In this document: one piece after another, positions 1 through 8,346 of the stretch | Layout: every line of letters starts with the position of its first letter | How positions within the stretch are numbered: position 1 is the first letter of the stretch | Source of the DNA: Pelosinus fermentans JBW45 | GTDB taxonomy: Bacteria > Bacillota > Negativicutes > DSM-13327 | DNA: 64,000 bases | Direction: 5' to 3' | Assembly: GCF_000271665.2 (NCBI RefSeq) | Contig: NZ_CP010978.1 | Location: 2,140,501 to 2,204,500, forward strand | Program-made: the position numbers and the translations under genes | Notes under the pieces: model-generated | The model's database searches: none | The model's input: the letters and a program-made list of their open reading frames with translations, nothing else | What the model was told of the DNA's origin: nothing

Positions 1-1
1 T

Positions 2-262
2 CAAAGTACCTTTCTAAAATCAGAAGACATTACAGAAAATCTGATTTTGAAAGTTGCCATGCTAAATAAGATTGCTGAACAAAGAAAGCAAAGTATGGCA
101 CAGCTGGCTTTAGCTTGGGTTCTGCGCAATAAGCAGATGACTTCTGTTTTAATTGGTGCCAGTAAGGTTAGCCAAATTGATGATTGTGTAGGAGCATTAC
201 AACGTCTTGATTTCACTGTAGAAGAGTTAGATGCGATTGATCGTATTTTAGAGAGTCACTAG
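2..262 (+). CDS. Aldo/keto reductase, C-terminal fragment (YghZ/L-glyceraldehyde 3-phosphate reductase type)
   Basis: This gene runs in from the left edge, so only about the last 86 residues are present. The reading frame is open from base 2 and ends in TAG. The visible part carries the helix and strand pattern typical of the end of YghZ/MgrA-type NADPH-dependent aldo/keto reductases, including the block QLALAWVLRNKQMTSVLIGA followed by S-K-V, which forms part of the cofactor phosphate site in this superfamily. The active-site Tyr, Lys and His would lie upstream of the window. The substrate cannot be told from the fragment. A weak AT-rich hairpin about 110 bases downstream probably ends the transcript, so it is unlikely to be co-transcribed with galK. 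Confidence 0.8.
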   Translation, partial: QSTFLKSEDITENLILKVAMLNKIAEQRKQSMAQLALAWVLRNKQMTSVLIGASKVSQIDDCVGALQRLDFTVEELDAIDRILESH

Positions 263-371
263 TGAGGTAAGTATCATTTTATTATACATAGATGTTAATC
301 CAGAGACTGAACCACTTCTGTTTTGAGGTTTGTATAAATTTAGTCATATACCTAAAATAGACACATATCGT

Positions 372-402
372 AAAATAACTTAGCATTTTGTTAAGTTATT
401 TT
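372..402 (+). terminator. Possible AT-rich terminator after the aldo/keto reductase gene
   Basis: Inverted repeat AAAATAACTTA / TAAGTTATTTT (11 bp arms, 9-base loop), running into T-rich sequence. The stem has almost no GC, so termination may be weak. The rest of the 263-603 gap is AT-rich and holds no gene that I can see. The 11-mer GGTCTTATAAT at 579-589, just before the galK ribosome binding site, matches one arm of the palindrome at 3214-3249. Confidence 0.4.
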
Positions 403-603
403 TATTTATAAAAAAGTTATCGGAAAAAACTGAAAAATGCAGCAATAAAAAAGGAATTTACCAAATAATAGCGAATACATTATTTTACTTAGTAAAACAT
501 TTAAAAAAGTATTGTTATTTGATCATCGATAGAGAAATGGGCATACTGATTCACGCCATAGCAGATTGATTAGCAGAGGGTCTTATAATTAGGAGGGTTA
601 GTC

Positions 604-1776
604 ATGAATGTTCTTCAATTTAAGGACAGATTTCACAAAGAATATGGAAGCAGTAACAATCAGCCAATACATTGCTTTTTCTCACCTGGTAGAGTTAACT
701 TAATCGGTGAACACATTGATTATAATGGCGGTTATGTATTTCCAGCAGCCTTATCTTTAGGGATTTATGGTGCAATACGCTTTCGCTCAGACAACCTAAT
801 TCAGTTGAAATCTGCCAATACAGAGCCGATTGTTTCTGTAGATCTAAAGCAGCCCATTGTATTTAACGAAAAAGATCGTTGGGCTAATTATCCCAAAGGC
901 GTAATAAAACATTTGCTGGATGATGGATGTTTGCTAAAAGGCTGTGACATTTTGTTTTCAGGTAATCTTCCTGATGGAGCAGGTCTTTCCTCCTCGGCAG
1001 CTCTCTTAGTTTTAGTAACCTTCATGTTACGTTATGTTGGCGGAGAAACCAATATGGATAGGGTTGGATTGGCTAAGTTCTGCCAGCAGGTAGAAAATCA
1101 ATTCATGGGAGTTAATTGTGGAATTATGGATCAATTTTCAGTGGCGATGGGAAGGCAAGACCATGCCATATTATTGGATTGTGATACCTTACAATATAAA
1201 TATACTCCTTTTGTATTAGGAGAATATAGTTTAGTCATTATGAATACCAATAAGAAACGAGAATTAGCAGATTCGAAATATAATCAACGCCGAGGCGAAT
1301 GCGAAGCAGTATTAGGGATTATACGAGAGCAGCGTCAAGTGGCGAGTCTTTGCCAAGTATCTTTTGAGGATGTAGAAGAATATGTGAAAGATGATGTATT
1401 GCAGCGTAGAGCGCGTCATGTTATTTCGGAAAGCCGTCGAGTCTTATTAGCCGTTGAGCTTCTGGGCCAAGGGGATCTTACGGGTTTTGCTAATCTTATG
1501 ACTCAGTCTCATATATCTTTAAAGAATGATTATGAAGTAACAGGTTTAGAACTAGATACGATGGTTGAATGTGCCATTAAGAGGACTGAGTGTATTGGTG
1601 CACGTATGACAGGAGCTGGATTTGGCGGTTGTGCTATTGCGTTGGTTGCAACGGATCAATTAGAATTATTCACTGTGGCAGTAAGCCAGGAATATGAACA
1701 AAAGACAGGTTTGAAACCAGACTTTTATGTTGCAAGAATTTCAGATGGTGTAAAAGCCATTGACTGCTCCAGCTAA
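604..1776 (+). CDS. galK: Galactokinase
   Basis: Phosphorylates alpha-D-galactose to galactose 1-phosphate with ATP in the cytoplasm, the first committed step of the Leloir pathway. The 390-residue length is normal. All three GHMP-kinase signatures are visible: the galactokinase motif GRVNLIGEHID at residues 29-39, the ATP-binding loop LPDGAGLSSSAALL at 122-135, and MTGAGFGG at 335-342. The start is set by AGGAGGG seven bases upstream of ATG. It sits directly before a ROK regulator and the mglBAC galactose importer, which supports galactose as the real substrate. No galT or galE lies in the window, so the rest of the pathway must be encoded elsewhere. A GGTCTTATAAT half-site just before the ribosome binding site is shared with the mgl palindrome and may be the operator. 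Confidence 0.96.
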   Translation: MNVLQFKDRFHKEYGSSNNQPIHCFFSPGRVNLIGEHIDYNGGYVFPAALSLGIYGAIRFRSDNLIQLKSANTEPIVSVDLKQPIVFNEKDRWANYPKGVIKHLLDDGCLLKGCDILFSGNLPDGAGLSSSAALLVLVTFMLRYVGGETNMDRVGLAKFCQQVENQFMGVNCGIMDQFSVAMGRQDHAILLDCDTLQYKYTPFVLGEYSLVIMNTNKKRELADSKYNQRRGECEAVLGIIREQRQVASLCQVSFEDVEEYVKDDVLQRRARHVISESRRVLLAVELLGQGDLTGFANLMTQSHISLKNDYEVTGLELDTMVECAIKRTECIGARMTGAGFGGCAIALVATDQLELFTVAVSQEYEQKTGLKPDFYVARISDGVKAIDCSS

Positions 1777-1984
1777 AAGATTGGATATTATAATGATTAC
1801 GCAAAGAATTTTGAATATTTCTAATTATGAAAAAATATTGCGGATGATAATAGCAGGAAGTTGTATAAATATTAAATCCAGGGAAGTGTTGGCATATAAT
1901 CTGAAATGATTTTTAGATATTGTGCTACATTCTTGGGTCCAGAAGAATTTTAATGGTGTGCGCCACTAAAGGGTAGGGGATAGA

Positions 1985-3196
1985 GTGGAAAATGTTATGG
2001 CAAATAGTTTTAAATTAGGAAGCAGTAATGATGCATTAACACTGAATGTGATTCGACGCCAGGGACCCGTATCCAGGGTGGAAATTTCAAAGATGACAGG
2101 TTTAACTCCGCCGACGGTTACCAATATTACAACGAAGTTACTAGAATTGGGTTTGATAGCCGAAGATCGAATTGGGGAGTCCAGTGGTGGGCGTCGGCCA
2201 TTATTATTAAAAATTAATAGTCTTTTGGCAACTGTTATTATTGTATATATTCGCTCTGAAAGAATGATCGGATATGTGATAGATCCCGAATTTCAAATAC
2301 AATTAGAAGACAGCAGAAGTATTAAAGGCAAAAAAGAAGATGAAATTTTAAAGATGTTGCTGGATATTATTAGTGATTGTCGCAAAGGAGCTGGTGTTCC
2401 AGTGCTTGCTGTAGGAGTTGTGGTTCGCGGTCCAGTGAGAAGAAAAGATGGAATTGCTGTATTTGTGCCTAATATTGGCTGGCGGAACACACCCTTGAAA
2501 GGGATTATTGAGGAACATATTGGTTTACCTGCCTTTATTGAAAATGATGTGAAAGCATTAAGTAATGGTGAATATTATTATGGTTCTGTAAAAGATGCCA
2601 AAAGTATGATTTTATTAAAAGTTAGTCATGGTATTGGCGGTGGTATTATCTTTAATGGCAGTCTCTATCGAGGTGTCAATGATAGTGCCGGTGAAGTGGG
2701 TCATACGACAATTGACATTGCGGGTCCTATATGTAGTTGTGGGAATTACGGTTGTTTAGAAGCATTAGCTTCAGAGAATGCTTTAGTGGATGCAGTAGCA
2801 AAAGCGATTAAGGAAGGGCAAAGCTCTATTATTTACGACATGGTAAAGGGAGAGTTGAAAGATCTGACTCCCGAGGTCATTTATAAAGCAGCAGATGCTG
2901 GTGATGAGTTAGCGATTCGTATGTTAGGACAGGTAGCAAGATACTTGGGCATTGGCATTGCAAATCTTGTTAATACTTTTAATCCTGAAATTCTTATAAT
3001 TGGCGGAGGTATAGCGAGAGGACGTCAATATATTGAAGATATAGTTAGACAAATTGTTGAAGATCGATCTTTTGAAAGTTCTAGCAATGTTTTAGAAATT
3101 AGTTTTTTAACTACGACAACAGAAAATACTCTAAAAGGTGCAGCCGATATTGTATTTGCTGAAATTACAGAATCAATATGGCTGGGGCAGCGGTAA
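1985..3196 (+). CDS. ROK-family transcriptional regulator (XylR/NagC type), probably of galactose genes
   Basis: 403 residues with the two-part layout of ROK repressors. An N-terminal winged helix-turn-helix occupies about residues 15-75 (ALTLNVIRRQGPVSRVEISK, then TPPTVTNITTKL), and an actin-like sugar-kinase fold follows. The ROK zinc motif is present: His240 and Cys250, Cys252 and Cys257 in CSCGNYGCLEA. GIGGGIIFNG near 216-225 is the phosphate-loop-like stretch. The start is GTG at 1985 behind a G-rich sequence; an in-frame ATG four codons later is an alternative. Placement between galK and mglBAC implies control of galactose uptake and use, probably relieved by galactose or a phosphorylated derivative. 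That is inferred from context. The intergenic region before it (1777-1984) is AT-rich without an obvious terminator. Confidence 0.88.
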   Translation: MENVMANSFKLGSSNDALTLNVIRRQGPVSRVEISKMTGLTPPTVTNITTKLLELGLIAEDRIGESSGGRRPLLLKINSLLATVIIVYIRSERMIGYVIDPEFQIQLEDSRSIKGKKEDEILKMLLDIISDCRKGAGVPVLAVGVVVRGPVRRKDGIAVFVPNIGWRNTPLKGIIEEHIGLPAFIENDVKALSNGEYYYGSVKDAKSMILLKVSHGIGGGIIFNGSLYRGVNDSAGEVGHTTIDIAGPICSCGNYGCLEALASENALVDAVAKAIKEGQSSIIYDMVKGELKDLTPEVIYKAADAGDELAIRMLGQVARYLGIGIANLVNTFNPEILIIGGGIARGRQYIEDIVRQIVEDRSFESSSNVLEISFLTTTTENTLKGAADIVFAEITESIWLGQR

Positions 3197-3213
3197 TTGC
3201 TAATGGTGGCACT

Positions 3214-3249
3214 ATTATAAGACCAAGAACGTATTCTAGGTTTTATAAT
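3214..3249. promoter_or_regulatory. 36-bp near-perfect palindrome between the ROK gene and mglB
   Basis: The left half ATTATAAGACC-a-AGAA and right half TTCT-a-GGTTTTATAAT flank a four-base centre. There is one G-T exchange in the arms and one A-A mismatch. It lies about 40 bases before mglB with only a short T-run after it, so an operator for the neighbouring ROK regulator is as likely as a terminator. The 11-mer GGTCTTATAAT, the exact complement of the left arm, recurs at 579-589 before galK, which favours an operator shared by both transcription units. Confidence 0.5.
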
Positions 3250-3289
3250 CTGTAATATCCACACTAAATTATTGGAGGAGGGTTAAACT

Positions 3290-4315
3290 ATGAAAAAAAA
3301 CTGGAAGGGACTTATGGTGGCAACGCTCTTAGCTGGGGCATTGGTAGCTGGATGTTCGAGCTCAACACCACCTGCTGCAGATGCAAACAAAGGTGGTAAA
3401 AATTTAATTGGTGTCGCAATCTATAAATTTGATGACACATTCATGAGTGGTGTACGAAGTGCCATCTCCAAAGCTGCTGAAGGCAAGGCCCAATTAGAGA
3501 TCGTTGACAGTCAGAACTCCCAGCCAACTCAGAACGATAAAGTTGATTTATTTATTAACAAAAAAGCAAAAGCTCTTGCCATTAATCCAGTTGATCGCAA
3601 TGCGGCAGGTGTAATTATTGATAAAGCAAAAGCTGCGAATATTCCTGTAGTATTCTTAAACCGTGAACCTTTGCCAGAAGATATGAAAAAGTGGGATAAG
3701 GTATACTATGTGGGAGCCAAGGCTGAGCAATCTGGAATCATGGAAGGCCAATTAGTAGTAGACTACTTTAAAGCTCATCCTACCAAAGATGGAGTCATCC
3801 GCTATGTTATGTTAAAAGGTGAGCCAGGTCATCAAGACGCTGAAATGCGTACTAAATTTGCTATTAAAGCAATTGAAGATGCAGGTTTAAAAGTTGAAAA
3901 AGTAGCTGAAGATACTGCAATGTGGGATCGTGTAAAAGGTCAAGAAAAAATGGCGGCTTTCCTAGCAGCTCATGGGGACAAAATTGATGTTGTGCTTGCA
4001 AATAATGATGATATGGCTTTAGGCGCTATCGAAGCGTTAAAAGCTAAAGGTTATTTTAAAGATGGTAAATTCATGCCTGTAGTTGGTGTTGATGCTACTG
4101 CTCCTGCATTAAAAGCACTGGAAGAAGGTACACTTTATGGTACCGTTTTAAACGATGCTAATAATCAGGGTAAAGCTACTTTTAATCTTACTGATGTATT
4201 GGCTCAAGGTCAGACTCCTAGTAAAGAAAATACTGGTTATACGATCACAGATGGTAAGTATGTCTGGATTGATTATAAAAAGATTACGAAAGAGAACATG
4301 AACGAAGCTAAATAA
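3290..4315 (+). CDS. mglB: Galactose/glucose-binding lipoprotein of the Mgl ABC importer
   Basis: Extracytoplasmic receptor that captures D-galactose or D-glucose and hands it to MglAC. A signal peptide (MKKNWKG, then a hydrophobic stretch) ends in the lipobox LVAGC, so Cys22 should be lipidated. Against my memory of E. coli MglB the sugar contacts are all in place: Asp in YKFDD, Asn in VVFLNREP, His/Asp/Arg in PGHQDAEMR, Trp in TAMWD, Asp in VVGVDAT and Asn in LNDANNQ. The calcium-binding loop of enteric MglB (Asp-x-Asn-x-Asp) appears degenerate here: the equivalent stretch reads HPTKDGVIR and keeps one of those acidic residues. A strong ribosome binding site (GGAGGAGGG) precedes the ATG. 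A hairpin after the gene probably raises its mRNA level above that of mglA. Confidence 0.93.
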   Translation: MKKNWKGLMVATLLAGALVAGCSSSTPPAADANKGGKNLIGVAIYKFDDTFMSGVRSAISKAAEGKAQLEIVDSQNSQPTQNDKVDLFINKKAKALAINPVDRNAAGVIIDKAKAANIPVVFLNREPLPEDMKKWDKVYYVGAKAEQSGIMEGQLVVDYFKAHPTKDGVIRYVMLKGEPGHQDAEMRTKFAIKAIEDAGLKVEKVAEDTAMWDRVKGQEKMAAFLAAHGDKIDVVLANNDDMALGAIEALKAKGYFKDGKFMPVVGVDATAPALKALEEGTLYGTVLNDANNQGKATFNLTDVLAQGQTPSKENTGYTITDGKYVWIDYKKITKENMNEAK

Positions 4316-4343
4316 TTTTCTTCTTTGGGGAACGAAAAATTTT

Positions 4344-4389
4344 AAAATGGCAAGGGTTAATGTATCTTAGATTGTACCCTTGCCATTTT
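4344..4389 (+). terminator. Intercistronic hairpin between mglB and mglA
   Basis: Perfect 14-bp inverted repeat AAAATGGCAAGGGT / ACCCTTGCCATTTT with an 18-base loop. There is no T-run beyond the arm itself. In sugar ABC operons such hairpins partly end transcription or protect the upstream mRNA, giving more binding protein than ATPase. It lies 51 bases before the mglA start. Confidence 0.65.
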
Positions 4390-4439
4390 GATTACTAAGG
4401 GATAGTAAAATGCCTTTGAGAGAAAGAGAGGCGCTTAAA

Positions 4440-5957
4440 ATGACAGAAATTGAATTTTTACTTGAAATGAATAACATCTCTAAAGAATTTCCGGGCGTTA
4501 AAGCACTTGATGACGTAACGCTTAAGGTTAGGCCTGGTACTGTACATGCTCTCATGGGAGAAAACGGTGCAGGAAAATCAACGTTAATGAAATGTCTTTT
4601 TGGGATTTATCAACAAGATGCTGGTGAAATTATCTTAAATCAGCAAAAACTAGAAATACATAATTCTAAAGATGCATTGAATTATGGCATATCCATGATT
4701 CATCAGGAATTGCATCCTGTTCCTCATCGAGATGTAATGGAAAATGTATGGTTAGGACGTTTTCCTATGACAGGTTTTGGTCCCTTTCAATTTGTAGACC
4801 ATAAAAAAATGTATGCCGATACTACTGCTTTATTTCAACAATTGGAAATTGATATTGATCCCAATGCATTGGTTAAAACCCTATCTGTATCAAAAGTGCA
4901 GTCGATTGAAATTGCTAAAGCTGTATCCTTTAATTCGAAAATTATCGTGATGGATGAACCAACATCTTCTTTGACTGGTAATGAGGTGGAACAGTTATTT
5001 AAGATTATACGTGACTTACGAAAAAGAGGAGTTTCGATCATTTATATATCTCATAAAATGGAAGAAATTCTCCAAATATCAGATGATGTTACAATTATGC
5101 GGGATGGTAAATATATTGGTACCTGGAATGCTTCAGAGCTGACCACTGACTTAATTATTTCTAAGATGGTTGGACGTGATCTCACCCAACGCTTTCCAGA
5201 GCGCAGCAATGTACCTGGTGAAGTGGTGCTGAGAGTAGAAAATCTTACGTCGCCCAATCCTCGGTCTTTTAAAAATATTACTTTTGATCTTCGAAAAGGC
5301 GAAGTACTTGGAATCAGTGGGCTTGTAGGTGCCCAACGTACGGAACTGGTGGAAGCAATTTTTGGATTGCGTACCATAGCAGACGGTAAATTTATTTTGA
5401 ATGGGAAAGAGGTCAAAATTAAGTCGCCAGCAGATGCAAAAAAATATAAAATTGCATTACTTACGGAAGAACGACGTGTTACAGGGATCTTTCCGGTTTT
5501 ACCTGTCGTGGAAAATACAGCGATTGCGGACCTAAATGCTTATCAAACATCTTATTTCTTTCTTAACGAGAAAAAGATGAAAGAAGATACAGCGAAGAGT
5601 GTTGAAAAACTTAGAATAAAAACGCCCTCTATCAAGGAGCTAATTAAGAACCTGTCCGGGGGGAATCAGCAAAAAGTTTTAATTGGGCGATGGTTGCTTA
5701 CTGATCCGGATATATTGCTGCTTGATGAGCCAACTCGTGGTATTGACGTTGGAGCAAAATTTGAAATTTACACGATTATTACAGAGCTTGCCAAGCAAGG
5801 GAAGAGCATCATCATGATATCTTCTGAAATGCCTGAAATTTTAGGGATGTCGGATCGAATCCTGGTAATGTGTGAAGGACGACTTACGGGCATACTGGAT
5901 CAAAAGAATGCTACTGAACGAGAAATTATGCGCCATGCAACCTTATATTTGGTGTGA
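4440..5957 (+). CDS. mglA: Galactose/methyl galactoside ABC importer, ATP-binding protein
   Basis: Duplicated ATPase (two ABC domains in one chain) that powers the MglC channel. The first half has Walker A GENGAGKST, signature-like LSVSKVQSIEIAKA and Walker B IIVMDEPTSSLTG. The second half has a degenerate Walker A (GLVGAQRTE), signature LSGGNQQKVLIGRWLL and Walker B ILLLDEPTRGIDVGAKFEIY. This asymmetry is standard for the MglA/RbsA/XylG family. I chose the ATG at 4440 (505 residues, about the length of E. coli MglA) because GAGAGG lies about 10 bases upstream; the ATG at 4410 would add ten residues without similarity to the family. Confidence 0.93.
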   Translation: MTEIEFLLEMNNISKEFPGVKALDDVTLKVRPGTVHALMGENGAGKSTLMKCLFGIYQQDAGEIILNQQKLEIHNSKDALNYGISMIHQELHPVPHRDVMENVWLGRFPMTGFGPFQFVDHKKMYADTTALFQQLEIDIDPNALVKTLSVSKVQSIEIAKAVSFNSKIIVMDEPTSSLTGNEVEQLFKIIRDLRKRGVSIIYISHKMEEILQISDDVTIMRDGKYIGTWNASELTTDLIISKMVGRDLTQRFPERSNVPGEVVLRVENLTSPNPRSFKNITFDLRKGEVLGISGLVGAQRTELVEAIFGLRTIADGKFILNGKEVKIKSPADAKKYKIALLTEERRVTGIFPVLPVVENTAIADLNAYQTSYFFLNEKKMKEDTAKSVEKLRIKTPSIKELIKNLSGGNQQKVLIGRWLLTDPDILLLDEPTRGIDVGAKFEIYTIITELAKQGKSIIMISSEMPEILGMSDRILVMCEGRLTGILDQKNATEREIMRHATLYLV

Positions 5958-5973
5958 AAAAGGAGGTTAAAAA

Positions 5974-6987
5974 ATGAACTTTGATACGAAAAAATTGAAT
6001 GAATTCTTTTTGCAATATGCAATCTATGGTGTCCTAATCGTTCTTATCATAGCAATTACTATCTATAATTCAAATTTTTTATCAATAAATACCCTGCGTG
6101 ATATTTTAATGCAATCTTCTACTAGGGTAATCATTGCTCTCGGTGCTGGCTTTGTATTGATAACAGCAGGTGTTGATCTTTCCGCCGGACGTGTGGTAGG
6201 TTTGGCTGCTGTATTATCCGGTTCCATGTTGCAAATAGCAGATTACTCGCGAAGGTTTTTTCCAAACCTGCCTGATTTGCCAATCTGGATCCCAATTCTT
6301 GTGGCTGTTATTGGCGGTCTTATTGTAGGTATAGTCAATGGATGGATTGTGGCTAAATTTAGTGTACCACCGTTTATTGCAACATTAGGTACCTACGTTA
6401 TGGTTTATGGCGTAAATTCGATTTATTTTGATATGAAGCCAAATGAATCACAGCCAATTGGTGGCTTAAGACCTGATTTTACAATCATCGGCTCGGGATC
6501 AATTGGCACTGGTCCCTATTCGATTCCCTATATCGTGCTGATAGCCCTGATCGTAGCTTTTGTTGTTTGGGTGATTTTCAACAAAACAAAGCTAGGTAAA
6601 AATATGTATGCCATTGGCGGTAATATTAATGCTGCAAAAGTGTCGGGAATTAATGTTGGTCTTAATTTGATTATGATTTATGCAATTGCGGGAGCACTTT
6701 ATGGCTTTGCTGGTGTACTGGAAGCTGCAAGAACAGGTGGTGCGACTAACAATTATGGTAACATGTATGAGTTAGATGCAATTGCTGCTTGTGTCGTAGG
6801 CGGTGTTTCTACGACCGGCGGTATTGGCACAGTGCCAGGCATACTAGTAGGGGTAGTAATTTTTACGGTTATTAACTATGGCTTAACCTTTGTTGGAATG
6901 AACCCTTATTGGCAGCTTATTATAAAAGGTCTCATTATTGTTTCAGCAGTTGCAGTGGATATTCGAAAATATATTTCCAGAACCTAA
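5974..6987 (+). CDS. mglC: Galactose/methyl galactoside ABC importer, permease
   Basis: 337-residue inner-membrane permease of the RbsC/MglC family that forms the sugar channel with MglA. The chain is mostly hydrophobic, with roughly eight to ten membrane segments. Family landmarks are ALGAGFVLITAGVDLSAGRV after the second segment and the EAA-like cytoplasmic loop around GKNMYAIGGNINAAKVSGI. The start follows AAAGGAGG by eight bases. It begins 16 bases after mglA and ends the operon: a hairpin with a T-run follows at 7091. No second permease gene is present, as expected for Mgl systems. Confidence 0.93.
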   Translation: MNFDTKKLNEFFLQYAIYGVLIVLIIAITIYNSNFLSINTLRDILMQSSTRVIIALGAGFVLITAGVDLSAGRVVGLAAVLSGSMLQIADYSRRFFPNLPDLPIWIPILVAVIGGLIVGIVNGWIVAKFSVPPFIATLGTYVMVYGVNSIYFDMKPNESQPIGGLRPDFTIIGSGSIGTGPYSIPYIVLIALIVAFVVWVIFNKTKLGKNMYAIGGNINAAKVSGINVGLNLIMIYAIAGALYGFAGVLEAARTGGATNNYGNMYELDAIAACVVGGVSTTGGIGTVPGILVGVVIFTVINYGLTFVGMNPYWQLIIKGLIIVSAVAVDIRKYISRT

Positions 6988-7026
6988 GAAAAAAACGCTG
7001 CGCGTCCTTTAAAAATAAGACCTTTT

Positions 7027-7063
7027 GAACGCAAAGACACGAAGAATAGGAAGAACACGAAGC
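7027..7063 (+). repeat. Degenerate remnant of the 96-bp repeat family
   Basis: GAACGCAAAGACACGAAG and the following CACGAAGC words resemble one arm of the structured repeats at 40883-40978 and 50315-50410. No clear second arm is visible. It sits between the end of mglC and its terminator. Confidence 0.35.
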
Positions 7064-7090
7064 AAATTATAAACGTTTGCCATGAAAAAG

Positions 7091-7126
7091 CAAAGTGACT
7101 ACCGATTGGCAGCCACTTTGTTTTTT
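7091..7126. terminator. Rho-independent terminator of the mgl operon (bidirectional)
   Basis: CAAAGTG and CACTTTG arms extended by CT/AG and CC/GG pairs around a GATT loop, with six T after it on the plus strand. Read on the minus strand the same hairpin is followed by GCTTTTT, so it can also end the converging minus-strand gene at 7158-7454. Confidence 0.85.
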
Positions 7127-7157
7127 ATGATTGTATCATATTTATTTCCAGTTTATA

Positions 7158-7454
7158 TCAGAAGGGATTAAAGGAAAAAATGCTGGAATTAGCATTAGCA
7201 TAAAGAACTTTTTGCTTTCGTTTTTTTGTTATTGGTGTGTGTTTAGAGTAGTTATACAACAGCTCAGTTGTTATTTCGGAATAGAGTGTACCGTCTGGTC
7301 TTTGGATTTGATCTTCTACCATCCATTTTTTTATATCTGATATGGTAAATTGGGTAGGTAACATTTCAGCATCAACTGCTAATTTCATATCCTCAATCAG
7401 AGATGCTTCACACAATACAAGAGACTCTGCTTTTTTGCCCTGGTTTAATTCCAT
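7158..7454 (-). CDS. Small protein of unknown function
   Basis: 98 residues when started at the ATG at 7454, which has AAGGAG ten bases upstream; longer upstream starts lack a ribosome binding site and would run into the neighbouring gene. No signal peptide, membrane segment or motif that I recognise. The chain is polar with an acidic first half and a basic stretch (KKRKQK) before a hydrophobic C-terminal tail. The next gene upstream on the same strand ends 34 bases before this start, so the two are probably co-transcribed. I cannot assign a function. Confidence 0.6.
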   Translation of the reverse strand: MELNQGKKAESLVLCEASLIEDMKLAVDAEMLPTQFTISDIKKWMVEDQIQRPDGTLYSEITTELLYNYSKHTPITKKRKQKVLYANANSSIFSFNPF

Positions 7455-7488
7455 AATATGAATTCTCCTTTCTAGTAAGGGGCTTTTA

Positions 7489-7941
7489 TTAATAAATGAT
7501 ACGAATACTGCCATCTTTATATATTTCTATATCATTATAGCTATCGAATATTCTTTTTGCTGCATCGCTGCTTACGGTGCTAAGTTCAATGTTGCCATAG
7601 ATAATCTCATGATAATGATTGAAAGTTCCTAGGTTGTTAATTGCCATATAACAGTGAGCGTTATTTCGATAGCCTGTAGGTGCTAGCTTCACGCCATGTT
7701 TTTTTAGCCATTCGACCGTTGCCTCGTGATTTGGAAGGCTTTTGGTCAGATGGGCAATAGCATGGCGATCTGTACCGACATGTCCTATTTTAAAATGATC
7801 CAGACATTCTTGGCAAATACCTTTAGCTCCGACAAAAGCGACTGCTACAGGTTTATCCTCATAGCAATAAAAACAGGTACCATTATTATGACGGTGCCAT
7901 TTATAAATATCTTCATATGTTTTTTTCTTGCGAAAGGTCAT
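7489..7941 (-). CDS. Putative zinc-binding protein of unknown function (paired CxxC)
   Basis: 150 residues from the ATG at 7941, which follows AGGAG by about nine bases; an upstream start would add eleven residues. Two cysteine pairs, CFYC and CQEC, spaced by about 30 residues near the N-terminus suggest a zinc knuckle or ribbon. The middle has several His residues (HVGTDRHAIAH), and the C-terminus looks like a small beta-rich tail (IEIYKDGSIRIIY). The N-terminus is very basic (FRKKKTYEDIYKWHRHNNG). I do not recognise the family. It leads a two-gene minus-strand unit. Confidence 0.6.
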   Translation of the reverse strand: MTFRKKKTYEDIYKWHRHNNGTCFYCYEDKPVAVAFVGAKGICQECLDHFKIGHVGTDRHAIAHLTKSLPNHEATVEWLKKHGVKLAPTGYRNNAHCYMAINNLGTFNHYHEIIYGNIELSTVSSDAAKRIFDSYNDIEIYKDGSIRIIY

Positions 7942-8346
7942 GAGTTCAAATCTCCTATGTATTTTATAGTACAAACCCTAATGGCGCAGGTACAATGTCC
8001 TCACCAATATTCACAAGGCTAGGGATGATGCTGTACTAGTATACCTGTTTATCTTCATCTTGTATACACGGTTTTTGTAGGAAATCAACGTGATTCTGAC
8101 TATTATGAGTATAGTCTAACATCATAGCGATTCTGAAAAAATATAAGGTAGGAGATGAGATAAGCAGGATACTTCTGTCTTATTGCGAATAGTACAAGAA
8201 ATGATGATCGTAATCCTCATTGTATTCATTTAAACTTCTTCTTTCATTATTCTACATTGTTATTTGAAGATAGTAAACATGCTAACTAAGATTTTGCAGG
8301 TATGATTATAAAGAAGCAGAAAGCCACTTTAAGGAGGAAATTAGTT
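7942..8346. other. Divergent intergenic region without a recognised gene
   Basis: About 400 bases between the minus-strand zinc-protein gene and the plus-strand helical-repeat gene. Both must have promoters here, but I see no convincing -35/-10 pair, hairpin or RNA gene. An ATG at 8302 in frame with the next gene lacks a ribosome binding site. Confidence 0.4.

Noticed and set aside
7726-8022. Plus-strand frame opposite the zinc-protein gene
   Set aside because: The opposite-strand gene has a good ribosome binding site and paired CxxC motifs, so the plus-strand frame is its shadow.
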